The notes: generated by a model not told the origin, from the sequence alone. A stretch of DNA of 25,108 bases from an uncultured Bacteroidales bacterium (GCA_946415795.1 CAMKTW010000004.1:1-25108), one strand, 5' to 3'; positions 15,674 through 23,778 are shown, numbered from the stretch's first letter. Made by a program: numbers and translations.

Positions 15674-16401
15674 TGCAGGAAAACCCTTCAGAACGCCGCA
15701 AAGAAAACCGGATAGGTCTTTACTCGACAATTATCTTCCACCTTGTCGTGCTGATTGCACTGCTGCTGTATTCCATTGGTGCGAGTGTGAAGAAGGAGAG
15801 CAGTTTTATCCTTGACTTCACCCAGCAGGAGAAGCAAGAGCTTATCAAGCAGCAGGAAGAACTCAAAGAGTTTAAGGACCGTGTGAGCAAAGAGCTGGAT
15901 GCCATGATTGCAGCCGCTCCGACCCCTACCGTGCGCAATGCGGTGGTGGATGCCAATGCCATCAAGGCCCGGGCAGAGCGGGAAGCCCTTGGCCGCAGCG
16001 TAGAGGAGGCCCTGGCCGCCAACCGCCGTAAGGCGCTGGAGGCAGAGGAGGATGATGTTGCAACCGAGGATAATCCCGATGCCGGCGGCGATGAAGAGGA
16101 GGGGGAGGCGCGCGAATACAGCGGCCCGTCGGTACTCTCATACGATCTGGAGGGTCGCAAAGCGGTTCACCTTCCGATACCGGCGTACAAGGGTTTTGGC
16201 GGCGGCGACGTGGCTGTTGCAATCTATGTTAACCGCAGCGGCCGCGTAATCAAGGCGCAGGTTATCGAGTCGGCATCTTCCAAGGATAAATCTCTCTGGC
16301 AGTGGGCTGTCAAGGCTGCCGAGCGCAGCAAGTTCAACCGCAGCGACTCCGCCCCCGATCCCCAGAAAGGCAGCATCGTCTATCGGTTCATTGCCCAGTA
16401 A
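15673..16401 (+). CDS. TonB-like energy transducer/TonB C-terminal domain protein
   Basis: The 242-residue protein has a short basic cytoplasmic N-terminus, one membrane segment (about 17-37, YSTIIFHLVVLIALLLYSIG), a charged coiled-coil-prone region (about 50-78, rich in Glu, Gln and Lys), an acidic linker (about 120-145), and a C-terminal domain (about 165-242) resembling the TonB C-terminal fold: a YKGFGGGDVAVAIYVNRSGRV strand-turn-strand and WAVKAAERSKFN. TonB links the ExbB-ExbD proton channel to outer-membrane receptors. The linker is acidic rather than Pro-Lys rich, and no exbBD lie nearby, so it may be a TonB paralogue or another trans-envelope protein. Its ATG shares a base with the uridine kinase stop (TAATG), indicating coupling. 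Hairpins follow the gene. Confidence 0.75.
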   Translation: MQENPSERRKENRIGLYSTIIFHLVVLIALLLYSIGASVKKESSFILDFTQQEKQELIKQQEELKEFKDRVSKELDAMIAAAPTPTVRNAVVDANAIKARAEREALGRSVEEALAANRRKALEAEEDDVATEDNPDAGGDEEEGEAREYSGPSVLSYDLEGRKAVHLPIPAYKGFGGGDVAVAIYVNRSGRVIKAQVIESASSKDKSLWQWAVKAAERSKFNRSDSAPDPQKGSIVYRFIAQ

Positions 16402-16431
16402 TACTGGGACTACGCCTCAAGCCTTGCTGCT

Positions 16432-16506
16432 GTGCCTTGTGGCACCTACCTGCTTCTCTATCAGTTTTTTACATATAGTCCCTTGCGCATTTTTACGCAA
16501 GGGACT
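16432..16506 (+). terminator. Two hairpins after the TonB-like gene
   Basis: A small hairpin (16432-16445: gtgcc, ttgt loop, ggcac) is followed by a strong one, 16477-16487 (agtcccttgcg) pairing perfectly with 16496-16506 (cgcaagggact) across an eight-base loop. The strong stem has 11 pairs; the downstream flank (ttgctta) is only weakly T-rich, while the opposite strand shows a run of A-rich bases, so it may function in either direction. This closes the asnS-udk-tonB transcription unit. Confidence 0.6.
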
Positions 16507-16717
16507 TTGCTTAATAGGCTGGTAGCCAGGGGGATTGCTGCCACGCTCCGAAGAGAGATTCTGCTATCCGATGCAGGCGCCGTGATTTTCTGGTTAATGG
16601 ATCTTCCAGCATCTGTTTCTTTATATGGATTGCCTGGGCCGTGATTTGTAAGCATTGATCCCAACGTGAAACGGTAGTTCAACGCTGCCATTGAATCAAT
16701 AAATAGCAGAATAATTA

Positions 16718-16746
16718 TTGACTTTCTCAAAAAAGCCGTACATTTG
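16718..16746 (+). promoter_or_regulatory. Bacteroidetes-type promoter for the Abi-like gene
   Basis: TTG at 16718-16720, an 18-base spacer and TACATTTG at 16739-16746 fit the phylum consensus, with a spacer one base shorter than usual. It lies 77 bases before the ATG at 16824 on the same strand. Confidence 0.5.
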
Positions 16747-16823
16747 TATTGCCAGATTCCGCCACGCTTCCCACTTGAATAGCGTACCAGGGCGGAACTT
16801 TTATTTTGATAGAGGGGTTGGGT

Positions 16824-17189
16824 ATGAAGCACACGAAAAGTGCAAAAAGCATCACAGACATCATCTCGATGCTACAGAGCCGGGGGCTCATTATTTCAGA
16901 CACATACAAGGCGGAGGATTTCCTGAAGAAGGTATCATACTTTCGTTTTGCCGCATATTTGCGTCCCCTGGAAATTAATAAGGACCCGCACGCCTATAAA
17001 CCCGGAGCCAAATTCGAGACTGCAGCGTCACTTTACCGTTTTGACGCCAGTCTGAGAATGTTGGTCTTTTCATCTTTCCAGACACTGGAAATTGCTTTGC
17101 GCTCATTCATGATTCAGACTTTTACCATGCAGTATGGTCATTGCTGGTTCTCGGATGATCATCTCGTAGCCAACAAGTTCGGTTTTTGA
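16824..17189 (+). pseudogene. Abi_2-family (AbiD/AbiF-like) abortive infection protein, truncated
   Basis: The 121-residue product begins MKHTKSAKSITDIISMLQSRGL and contains DFLKKVSYFRFAAYLRPLE and FDASLRMLVFSSFQTLEIALRSFM, which match the N-terminal half of Abi_2 (AbiD/AbiF) proteins, normally about 300 residues. The reading frame then ends after LVANKFGF; the conserved C-terminal half, including its downstream helical region, is not found in the following 114 bases, so it was deleted rather than frameshifted. AbiD/AbiF proteins block phage development at the cost of the infected cell; this copy is probably non-functional. A start six codons upstream (TTG at 16806) is possible but ATG 16824 is better. 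The next gene downstream, also broken, supports an eroded accessory patch. Confidence 0.72.
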
Positions 17190-17218
17190 TAGTTGCTTTA
17201 TTTGATTGTCATTTTTAA

Positions 17219-17236
17219 AAACGTTTATAAACGTTT
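17219..17236. repeat. 18-base perfect palindrome between two broken genes
   Basis: The sequence aaacgtttataaacgttt at 17219-17236 is its own reverse complement and also consists of two direct near-copies of aaacgttta. It lies in the 114-base gap between the truncated Abi gene and the PD-(D/E)XK gene. It could be a binding site for a dimeric regulator of the downstream gene or the scar of a deletion; function is inference. No good promoter box pair is seen in this gap apart from a one-mismatch TAGTATTG near 17269. Confidence 0.5.
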
Positions 17237-17303
17237 AGATTATGGTTTACCCCGGCCTTGTTGTATAGTATTGCGGGCATTAACCATTTAATGATTAAAG
17301 CCT

Positions 17304-18283
17304 ATGAAAGCTAACTACAAACTTGTGCTGGACCCGCAGATTGAAGACCAGTTGCGGGAACAATTCGATGAACAGCCTGATAAGGTCCAGTCCTATATCG
17401 ACCATCCGGAACAACTGTCAACATTTATGGACTTAAGGGTAGATTTTGCCTTCAAGTATATCTTAGGGCACAAGCGCATCCTGCTCAAGTTCATCAACGA
17501 CATCCTGCCGGTGCAGGTTGAGGATATCGAGTACCTTGGCAACGAGATTCCGGTGATGAGCGCCAAGGATAAACGAGCCACCTTTGACGTTATATGCGCA
17601 GCGCGCGGTACAGGAGAGAAGTTCATTGCGGAGATGCAGTGCCTGCCCGACGTGGATATGGACGACCGGCTGCTGTTCTACGGATGCTCTCTGGTACACA
17701 TAGCCAGATTGAGCGGGGTGACGAATCTTACCTACTGAGACCGGTGTATGTCCTCTGCATAGCAGACGATATCCGGCACCACAGTGCTTCCGTTCCGAAA
17801 GGGCAGTTTTTCTTCTCCTACCAGTTCCAGGAATTGTCAAACGCGCAGGATTGCCTTACAGAGAATCTACGATTCTTCTTCCTAGAGCTGCCGCGGCTGC
17901 GCAATGCCTGGGATTCGCTGGAGACAAACCGCGAGAGATGGTGCTACCTTTTCAAAAATTTGAATAAATTTGCAGAGGTGCCGGTGAATCAGGCAGGCTT
18001 CGAGGATGTGTTCTCGATAGCTCAGACTGGGGAACTTGAAGAAAAGGAACTTCGCAAATACGTGACATCTATGATTACCGAATACGACAGGAAGGTTATC
18101 GGCGAGTATTTCCACAAAGAAGGCTACGACGCTGGGATGGTAGAAGGTCTGGCCAAGGGCTGCAAGGATGGGCGTGAAGAGATGCGGCGAGAAACTGTCA
18201 AGAACCTTAAGGCCATCGGAGCTAGCATTGAGACCATTATGGCTGCAACCCAGTTGTCAAGGGAGGAAATCGAGTCAATTTAA
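17304..18283 (+). pseudogene. PD-(D/E)XK nuclease family transposase (Rpn-like), frameshifted
   Basis: Two overlapping frames together form one protein of about 325 residues. The first (from ATG 17304 to TGA 17738) has FMDLRVDFAFKYILGHKRIL and the nuclease core FDVICAARG then FIAEMQ (Asp, Glu-x-Gln pattern). The second frame resumes at about 17700 with HSQIERGDESYLLRPVYVLCI, FFFLELPRL and the C-terminal tail YDAGMVEGLAKGCKDGREE ending at 18283, the usual layout of Bacteroidetes 'PD-(D/E)XK nuclease family transposase' proteins related to Rpn recombination-promoting nucleases. The join needs a -1 (or +2) shift between 17691 and 17702; no slippery heptamer is seen, so it looks like a mutation or sequencing error. 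These genes are often multicopy and domesticated. The catalytic residues survive in the first fragment. Confidence 0.82.
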
Positions 18284-18304
18284 TAGATTACGTTGAGGTT
18301 TTTG

Positions 18305-18844
18305 CTACCTGATCAGATTCTCGAATTTTTTGATTCCTATGAGGGCAAACAGGTAGGCGGCACCCATGGCGATAACGCCGAGGCCTATGAGGGTGGAGAG
18401 GGTTGCGGCTGATACATCTGGATTCCTCAATCCCATAACGCCCAGTACGGCACCGCAGATGCCAAGTAGCAGGATGGCCCACCATCCAGGGAAGCCAACA
18501 CGCTTGTAGTCAAAGCTGTTCACGGCAATGATTACGCTCTCTATAAGCACCCACATTGCAAAGATGACCGGCAGGGAAACTGCAAGGAAAAGGTTGTTGC
18601 ACAGGAAGATGAGACCCAGTATGATTTGAAGTATGGCACTGAGCATACGGCTCCCGCTATTGGGTAGGAAAGCCTGTGTGCGGAAAGTGAAAACCAACTT
18701 GGAAATACCGGCAAACAGGGTCAGGCAGCCGATGAGCCAGGCTGCGGTGAAAAGTGTTGCGGCGGGTCTGCAGATGCATAATACACCAAGGACCACCAGC
18801 AGGATGCCTGCAATGGCCAGCCAGATTTTTGTACTTGTCTTCAT
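18305..18844 (-). CDS. HdeD-like (DUF308) integral membrane protein
   Basis: The 179-residue protein, read from ATG 18844 (an ATG three codons upstream at 18853 is also possible), has about six hydrophobic segments: IWLAIAGILLVVLGVLCI near 6-23, then around 32-50, 67-85, 90-108, 120-138 and 150-170. The sequence and spacing, including a short Arg-Pro loop after the first segment and glycine-rich helices, fit the HdeD/DUF308 family of inner-membrane proteins linked to acid stress in enterics; the function elsewhere is unknown. It starts about 20 bases after metG on the same strand and is probably the last gene of the HU-dnaG-metG unit. It converges on the frameshifted nuclease gene across 21 bases with no clear terminator. 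Confidence 0.8.
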   Translation of the reverse strand: MKTSTKIWLAIAGILLVVLGVLCICRPAATLFTAAWLIGCLTLFAGISKLVFTFRTQAFLPNSGSRMLSAILQIILGLIFLCNNLFLAVSLPVIFAMWVLIESVIIAVNSFDYKRVGFPGWWAILLLGICGAVLGVMGLRNPDVSAATLSTLIGLGVIAMGAAYLFALIGIKKFENLIR

Positions 18845-18865
18845 AGATATCAAAATATTAGAAGG

Positions 18866-20923
18866 TTAACCTATGCAAGCCCCGTTTGCCAGGGGTTCTT
18901 CGGGTGAGATGATGCGCATCTTGCCGTCGCTCTGGCGGGCCATCAGAATCATACCTTTGGACTCGATGCCACGAATTTTGCGGGGCTGCAGGTTGGCGAG
19001 GATGCATATCTGCTTGCCGACCATCTCTTCCGGGGTGTAGTATTCGGCGATGCCGGAGACTATTTCGCGCTGGTCCAGGCCGGTGTCAATCTTCAGGTGC
19101 AGCAGCTTGTCGGTCTTGGGCACCCGTTCTGCCTCGAGTACGGTGGCGGTGCGTATATCCATCTTCTCAAAGTCTTCAAAGGTGCACTGTTCTTTGGCGG
19201 CTTCGGGGGCGCTGGCGGGTGCTGTTGCTTTCTCTGCCTCTTCGTTGGCCCTCTTGGTGTCTTCCAGCTTTTTGAGCTGGAATGCAATCTGCTCGTCTTC
19301 TACCTTGGCAAAGAGAAGTTCTGCGGCATTCAGCTGATGTCCGGGGGCGATAATCTCGCCGCTGCCTACAGCTTCCCACTCGCGACTGTCCATATTCAGC
19401 ATCCTTGCGAGTTTCTCCATAGAGAAGGGGAGGAAGGGCTCGCACGCGATGGCGATGTTTGCGCAAATCTGGATGGAGTTGTAGAGGATGGAGGCGGTAC
19501 GCTCCATATCGGTCTTTGCTACCTTCCAGGGCTCGGTGTCGCTGATATATTTATTGCCCAGGCGGGCGAGGTTCATAGCCTCTTTGAGGGCTTCGCGGAA
19601 ACGGTAGTGCTCTATGTTGTCTTCAATGGCGGCCTTGATGGCGGGAATCTGTCCCATAACCTCCGTATCGATGGCCTCGGGTTTGAGGTTCTGCGGAACT
19701 CTGCCCTCGAAGTATTTGTGCGTTAGCACCACGGCGCGGTTCACAAAGTTGCCCAGGATGGCCACCAGCTCGCTGTTGTTGCGTGTCTGGAAATCCTTCC
19801 AGGTGAAGTCGTTGTCCTTGGTCTCGGGGGCGTTGGCGGTCAGCACGTAACGCAGCACGTCCTGGCTGCCGGGGAACTCCTCCAGATATTCGTGGAGCCA
19901 TACCGCCCAGTTGCGCGAGGTGGATATCTTGTCGCCCTCCAGATTCAGGAACTCATTTGCAGGGACGTTGTCGGGGAGGATGTATCCGCCGTAGGCTTTA
20001 AGCATAGAGGGGAACACTATGCAGTGGAACACGATGTTATCCTTGCCTATGAAATGTACCAGCTTGGTTTCGGGGTCCTTCCACCATTTCTCCCAGCTGT
20101 CGGGCAGCAGTTCCCTGGTATTGGAGATATAGCCTATGGGGGCGTCAAACCAGACGTAGAGCACTTTGCCCTCTGCACCCTCTACCGGAACGGGCACGCC
20201 CCAGTCGAGGTCGCGGCTCACGGCGCGGGGTTGCAGTCCGCCGTCCAGCCAGCTCTTGCACTGGCCGTAAACATTTGTCTTCCACTCCTTGTGGCCATCC
20301 AGAATCCACTCGCGCAGCCAGCCCTCATACTTGTCCAGCGGGAGATACCAGTGCTTTGTGGCCCGCTTCACCAGCGGGGCGCCGCTGATGGTGGAGTGGG
20401 GGTTGATAAGTTCGTCGGGGCTCAGGGTGGAGCCGCACTTTTCGCACTGGTCACCGTATGCCCGCTCGTTGCCGCATTTGGGGCAGGTGCCCATAATGTA
20501 GCGGTCGGCCAGGAACTGGTGGGCCTGCTCGTCATAATACTGCTCGCTCTCCTTCTCAATGAACTTGCCCTCGTCATAGAGTTTCTTGAAGAAGTCAGAT
20601 GCGGTGGCCTCGTGCACCTTGCTGGTGGTGCGGGAGTATATGTCAAAGTTGATTCCGAAGTCGGCAAATGCCTTCTTGATGATGCCGTGATACTTATCTA
20701 CTATGTCCTGCGGAGTGCATCCCTGCTGGAGCGCCTTTATGGTGATGGGTACGCCGTGCTCGTCGCTGCCGCATACGAAAAGGACGTCGCGGCCACGCAT
20801 CTTAAGATACCTCACATAGATGTCGGCGGGCACATAAACGCCAGCCAGATGTCCGATGTGTACAGGTCCGTTTGCGTAGGGAAGCGCGCAGGTTACCAGA
20901 GTCCGTTTGTAATCGGTTGCCAT
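18866..20923 (-). CDS. metG: Methionyl-tRNA synthetase with C-terminal tRNA-binding domain
   Basis: The 685-residue class Ia synthetase charges tRNA-Met for initiation and elongation. Motifs: HIGH at 22-25 within PYANGPVHIGHLAG; a zinc knuckle with C147, C150, C160 and C163 (CPKCGNERAYGDQCEKCGS); the KMSKS loop written KISTS at 332-336, as in other Bacteroidetes enzymes; an anticodon-binding helical domain; and, after an Ala/Glu-rich linker at about 555-580, a C-terminal Trbp111/EMAP-like tRNA-binding domain (FEDFEKMDIRTATVLEAE to GMILMA). The C-domain normally gives dimerisation and tRNA affinity. It starts 18 bases after dnaG on the same strand, so is likely cotranscribed. The N-terminal MATDYKRTLVTCALPYANG fits the family start. 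Confidence 0.97.
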   Translation of the reverse strand: MATDYKRTLVTCALPYANGPVHIGHLAGVYVPADIYVRYLKMRGRDVLFVCGSDEHGVPITIKALQQGCTPQDIVDKYHGIIKKAFADFGINFDIYSRTTSKVHEATASDFFKKLYDEGKFIEKESEQYYDEQAHQFLADRYIMGTCPKCGNERAYGDQCEKCGSTLSPDELINPHSTISGAPLVKRATKHWYLPLDKYEGWLREWILDGHKEWKTNVYGQCKSWLDGGLQPRAVSRDLDWGVPVPVEGAEGKVLYVWFDAPIGYISNTRELLPDSWEKWWKDPETKLVHFIGKDNIVFHCIVFPSMLKAYGGYILPDNVPANEFLNLEGDKISTSRNWAVWLHEYLEEFPGSQDVLRYVLTANAPETKDNDFTWKDFQTRNNSELVAILGNFVNRAVVLTHKYFEGRVPQNLKPEAIDTEVMGQIPAIKAAIEDNIEHYRFREALKEAMNLARLGNKYISDTEPWKVAKTDMERTASILYNSIQICANIAIACEPFLPFSMEKLARMLNMDSREWEAVGSGEIIAPGHQLNAAELLFAKVEDEQIAFQLKKLEDTKRANEEAEKATAPASAPEAAKEQCTFEDFEKMDIRTATVLEAERVPKTDKLLHLKIDTGLDQREIVSGIAEYYTPEEMVGKQICILANLQPRKIRGIESKGMILMARQSDGKMRIISPEEPLANGACIG

Positions 20924-20941
20924 ATAATGATTAGTTGTAGG

Positions 20942-22993
20942 TTAATACTTTTTTAGTGCTTTCTCCAGTTGGTTGCGGACGTTTGCCAGTGTCAGGAAAC
21001 TGTGCATCAGCTCTTTCTGACGGGCGTCGTCGCCCGCTTTGCCCGCCGCCGCAATCTCTTTCTGCAGTTCTGTCTGCTGCAGCCCCACAATCCGCGATTT
21101 GTACTGCAGGACGGCTTTGGGGACGTCTTTGTAGAGGCGGTGTTCTTCGCTGGTGAGGGAGGCATTGAAGTTCTTTATGGTGATGGGATAGCTTTCTGAG
21201 AGCAGTTCTGTTGTAAATTTCATCACTTCCATATCATCGTGAAAGGTGAAATACTTGATCACGTGCCCCTGGGTCTCTTCGCAGTTGTCGCTCGGGACCT
21301 TCTCGAGGGCATAATAAGCATCATAAACTTTCTTGTACAGCGGATTCTGCAGGGTCAGTCCGTCCTCGTCCAGCTGGCCGCGTATATACTCCGATACCGT
21401 GACCTCCGGAATCTTCTCTTCTCCGTAGGTCATATTGCTCTCCCAGTGGATGGTGTATTCGCCCCATTTGATGAGCATCTCCACCAGTTCGCGTTCGCAC
21501 ACAGCCAGATAATCGTTTGTGATAATCCCGCTATCGCGTTTCCGGGGGGTGGCTTCATAAACTTCAGATTCTGGATACCGTCCCTGCTCGTCGGGTATGA
21601 AGCCGGCCTCTGCGGCGCCGTCCGGTCCGGGGGCGTTTTCACGGCTGCGGTTATAGTTATTGCGTGCCTGTGTCTGCTCGCGGCGCTTCTGGCGCATACG
21701 CCGGATCCTCAAGAACAGGGAGTCCCGCTGCAGATTGAAGACCCCCGCTATGGTCTCGATATACACATTGCGGGTTATCTCGTCAGGAATTACAGATACC
21801 GTCTGCACTATTTCGCTTATCATCTGAGTGCGGCCGTAAATGTCGTTTTCAGCGATATCCTTGGATAAGATGTTGATTTTGAAGGTGATGAAATCCTGCT
21901 CGTGAGAGGCGATATACTGCTCAATATCGGCCTTCTCATTTGCCTGGGCAAACGAGTCGGGGTCTTCGCCCTGCGGCAGCAGCACTATCTTGACCTCCAT
22001 CCCAGCCTCCAGCACCATATCTATGCCCCGCATAGAGGCTTTGATGCCGGCGGGGTCGCTGTCGTATATGAATGTAATCCGCTTTGTGAAGCGTTTCACA
22101 AGGTTGATGTGACCCTCGGTGAGGGCGGTGCCGCTGGAGGCGACCACATTCTCTATGCCGCGCTGATGCATCGATATTACATCTGCATACCCCTCCACCA
22201 TTATACATTTATCCTGCCGGGCAATCGCGTTTTTTGCCTGGAAGAGGCCGTACAGCGTTGAGCGGCTCTTGCTGTAGATGGAAGACTCGGGTGAGTTGAC
22301 GTACTTGGCCGCCTTCTTCTCCGCAGACATTATGCGTCCGCCAAAAGCTATGACCTTGCCGCCGAGAGAGTAGATGGGGAACATTACACGCTCGTAAAAA
22401 CGGTCTGAGAGGCGTCCGTCGTCGTGCTTGATGCTCAGGCCCGTCTCCAGCAGATACTCCTCTTTATAGCCGTTGTCCAGTGCAAACCGGGTGAAGGTAT
22501 CGTAGCCTGAGGGGGCATATCCGAGGCCGAAGCGGCGGATAGTCTCGTCTGTAAAACCTCTCTGGCGGAAGTAGCCGAGTCCAATCATATGGCTGCGCTC
22601 CGGATCCCACAGGACATCCTGGTAGAACTTCTGGGCGACATCGTTCACAATCAGGAGACTGTCGTTACGCATCCGCTGCGCCGCCTCCTCAGGAGTCTCA
22701 TCTTTCTCTACTATCTCTATGCCGTATTTCCTTGCCAGATACCTGAGCGCCTCCGGGTAGCTGATGTGTTCGTGGTCCATCAGGAATGAGATGACGTTGC
22801 CAGAATGGCCGCAGGAGAAGCATTTGAAGAACTGCTTTGTTGCAGATACGCTCATTGAGGGGTGCTTGTCTGGATGAAAGGGGCACAGGCCGACATAGTT
22901 CGCGCCGGAACGCTTCAGCGTCACGAACTCGCCGATGACCTCCTCTATCCGGGCGGCATCCATTATCCTCTCTTTTGTGGCGTGGTCTATCAT
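20942..22993 (-). CDS. dnaG: DNA primase DnaG
   Basis: The 683-residue primase makes RNA primers for replication. The N-terminal CHC2 zinc domain uses C37, H40, C58 and C61 (GLCPFHPDKHPS and FKCFSCGHSGN). The RNA polymerase core has FGGRIM near 217-222, and the TOPRIM fold shows EGYADV at 267-272 and DSDPAGIKA at 311-319, the metal-binding acidic residues. The C-terminal about 230 residues should bind the DnaB helicase; they begin with a basic arginine-rich segment and an Asn/Arg/Pro linker, a lineage-variable region. Three bases separate its start from the stop of the upstream HU-type gene, so translation is probably coupled; metG follows. ATG 22993 is supported by the conserved MIDHATKERIMDAARIEEVIG opening. 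Confidence 0.97.
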   Translation of the reverse strand: MIDHATKERIMDAARIEEVIGEFVTLKRSGANYVGLCPFHPDKHPSMSVSATKQFFKCFSCGHSGNVISFLMDHEHISYPEALRYLARKYGIEIVEKDETPEEAAQRMRNDSLLIVNDVAQKFYQDVLWDPERSHMIGLGYFRQRGFTDETIRRFGLGYAPSGYDTFTRFALDNGYKEEYLLETGLSIKHDDGRLSDRFYERVMFPIYSLGGKVIAFGGRIMSAEKKAAKYVNSPESSIYSKSRSTLYGLFQAKNAIARQDKCIMVEGYADVISMHQRGIENVVASSGTALTEGHINLVKRFTKRITFIYDSDPAGIKASMRGIDMVLEAGMEVKIVLLPQGEDPDSFAQANEKADIEQYIASHEQDFITFKINILSKDIAENDIYGRTQMISEIVQTVSVIPDEITRNVYIETIAGVFNLQRDSLFLRIRRMRQKRREQTQARNNYNRSRENAPGPDGAAEAGFIPDEQGRYPESEVYEATPRKRDSGIITNDYLAVCERELVEMLIKWGEYTIHWESNMTYGEEKIPEVTVSEYIRGQLDEDGLTLQNPLYKKVYDAYYALEKVPSDNCEETQGHVIKYFTFHDDMEVMKFTTELLSESYPITIKNFNASLTSEEHRLYKDVPKAVLQYKSRIVGLQQTELQKEIAAAGKAGDDARQKELMHSFLTLANVRNQLEKALKKY

Positions 22994-22996
22994 CTC

Positions 22997-23752
22997 CTAT
23001 TTGCCAAGTATCTGAAGTTCTTCTTTGGTGTATAGCAGGTGGTCCAGCAGATTGCTCATCCACGGAAGGTCCTTGAGCAAAGAGACTGCAATCATCAGGA
23101 AAATAATGACTACGAATAATATCAGCAGGATGTTGCCAATCAGTATGCTTGTGCGGCTTGGGGCAGGGGTGTCCTCCTCCTCCTCCTCCTCCGCTTCTTC
23201 CGGTACCGGCTCCGGCTTACGGGCAGGCTCACCGGCAGGCTGTTCCGGGGCGGGAGCGGGTGTATTGTCTTCCTGCTTAATCCACTTGTCTGTGTCAAGT
23301 TCTATCGGTTTGCTGTCCTCCTCCGCATATTCTTCCGGCAGCAGTGCGCCTATAGATTCCTGGCCAGGCACGTCGGGATACTCAAAGACGTCGGTATTGC
23401 TCACAAAGTAATAAATCTTGTGGGCGGAGGAGTGAAGCTGGCCCAAATCGCCCAGCTCAACCGCACGGTTGTCTTCAAGTTCACCGCTCAAATCGAGCAA
23501 AAACTCCTGAAGCTCGCTTTCTGCATCACTCCCCTCGGGCAGATATTTTGCCAGCCATCTGAGAAACATGCCGTCTTCCGGCTTCTGGACGGGGCTGTAC
23601 AGAATCTTGCGATATGGGGTACGGGCAGTTCCGTCTTCGTTAACCTCGTCCGCCACAATCTGGGCGGTAAAGACCCCGAGCCCCGGCACGACAATCTCGT
23701 CGTTGCGCAGCAGCAGATCCTTGAGACACTTGGAAAAGACAGAAATATCCAT
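22997..23752 (-). CDS. CCDC81-like HU-domain membrane protein (Bacteroidetes)
   Basis: The 251-residue protein begins with about 125 residues that look like the paired prokaryotic CCDC81-type HU domains (IVVPGLGVFTAQIV, VELGDLGQLH, with two HU-like beta-arm repeats). A Pro/Glu linker (about 163-198) includes an unbroken acidic run encoded by a tcc/gga triplet repeat, then one membrane helix at about 202-226 and a short 25-residue tail. Many Bacteroidetes relatives end in a periplasmic SPOR domain that binds denuded peptidoglycan; here no SPOR domain is present. The topology suggests a cytoplasmic HU-like part tethered to the inner membrane. Its role is unknown; coupling to chromosome organisation or division is inference from its HU fold and its position three bases upstream of dnaG. 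A weak minus-strand promoter precedes it. Confidence 0.78.
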   Translation of the reverse strand: MDISVFSKCLKDLLLRNDEIVVPGLGVFTAQIVADEVNEDGTARTPYRKILYSPVQKPEDGMFLRWLAKYLPEGSDAESELQEFLLDLSGELEDNRAVELGDLGQLHSSAHKIYYFVSNTDVFEYPDVPGQESIGALLPEEYAEEDSKPIELDTDKWIKQEDNTPAPAPEQPAGEPARKPEPVPEEAEEEEEEDTPAPSRTSILIGNILLILFVVIIFLMIAVSLLKDLPWMSNLLDHLLYTKEELQILGK

Positions 23753-23770
23753 ACAAAGTAATGTAACCTA

Positions 23771-23778
23771 CAAAGATA
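23771..23778 (-). promoter_or_regulatory. -7-like box for the HU/dnaG/metG unit
   Basis: The minus-strand sequence TATCTTTG (23778-23771) matches TAnnTTTG exactly and is about 18 bases upstream of the HU-gene ATG. The expected -33 position on this strand is only T-rich (near 23797-23791) and lacks a TTG, so this is a moderate call from one box. Confidence 0.35.

Larger units (their letters stand above)
16402..16823. other. Gene-poor stretch before the Abi remnant
   Basis: About 420 bases with no gene I can support. It holds the hairpins at 16432-16506 and a consensus promoter at 16718-16746. On the minus strand an open frame without a good start spans 16678-16511 (55 codons); it contains TVSRWDQ and ends in RRLHRIAESLFGAWQQSPW, which reads like a helix-rich protein fragment but matches no family I recognise. 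It may be a remnant of an accessory gene. Confidence 0.4.

Noticed and set aside
17691..17738. Programmed -1 frameshifting in the PD-(D/E)XK gene
   Set aside because: No X-XXY-YYZ slippery heptamer or downstream pseudoknot is evident near the required shift point.
19892..20956. 354-codon open frame on the plus strand opposite metG
   Set aside because: Shadow of the MetRS catalytic core, whose HIGH and zinc motifs are intact on the other strand.
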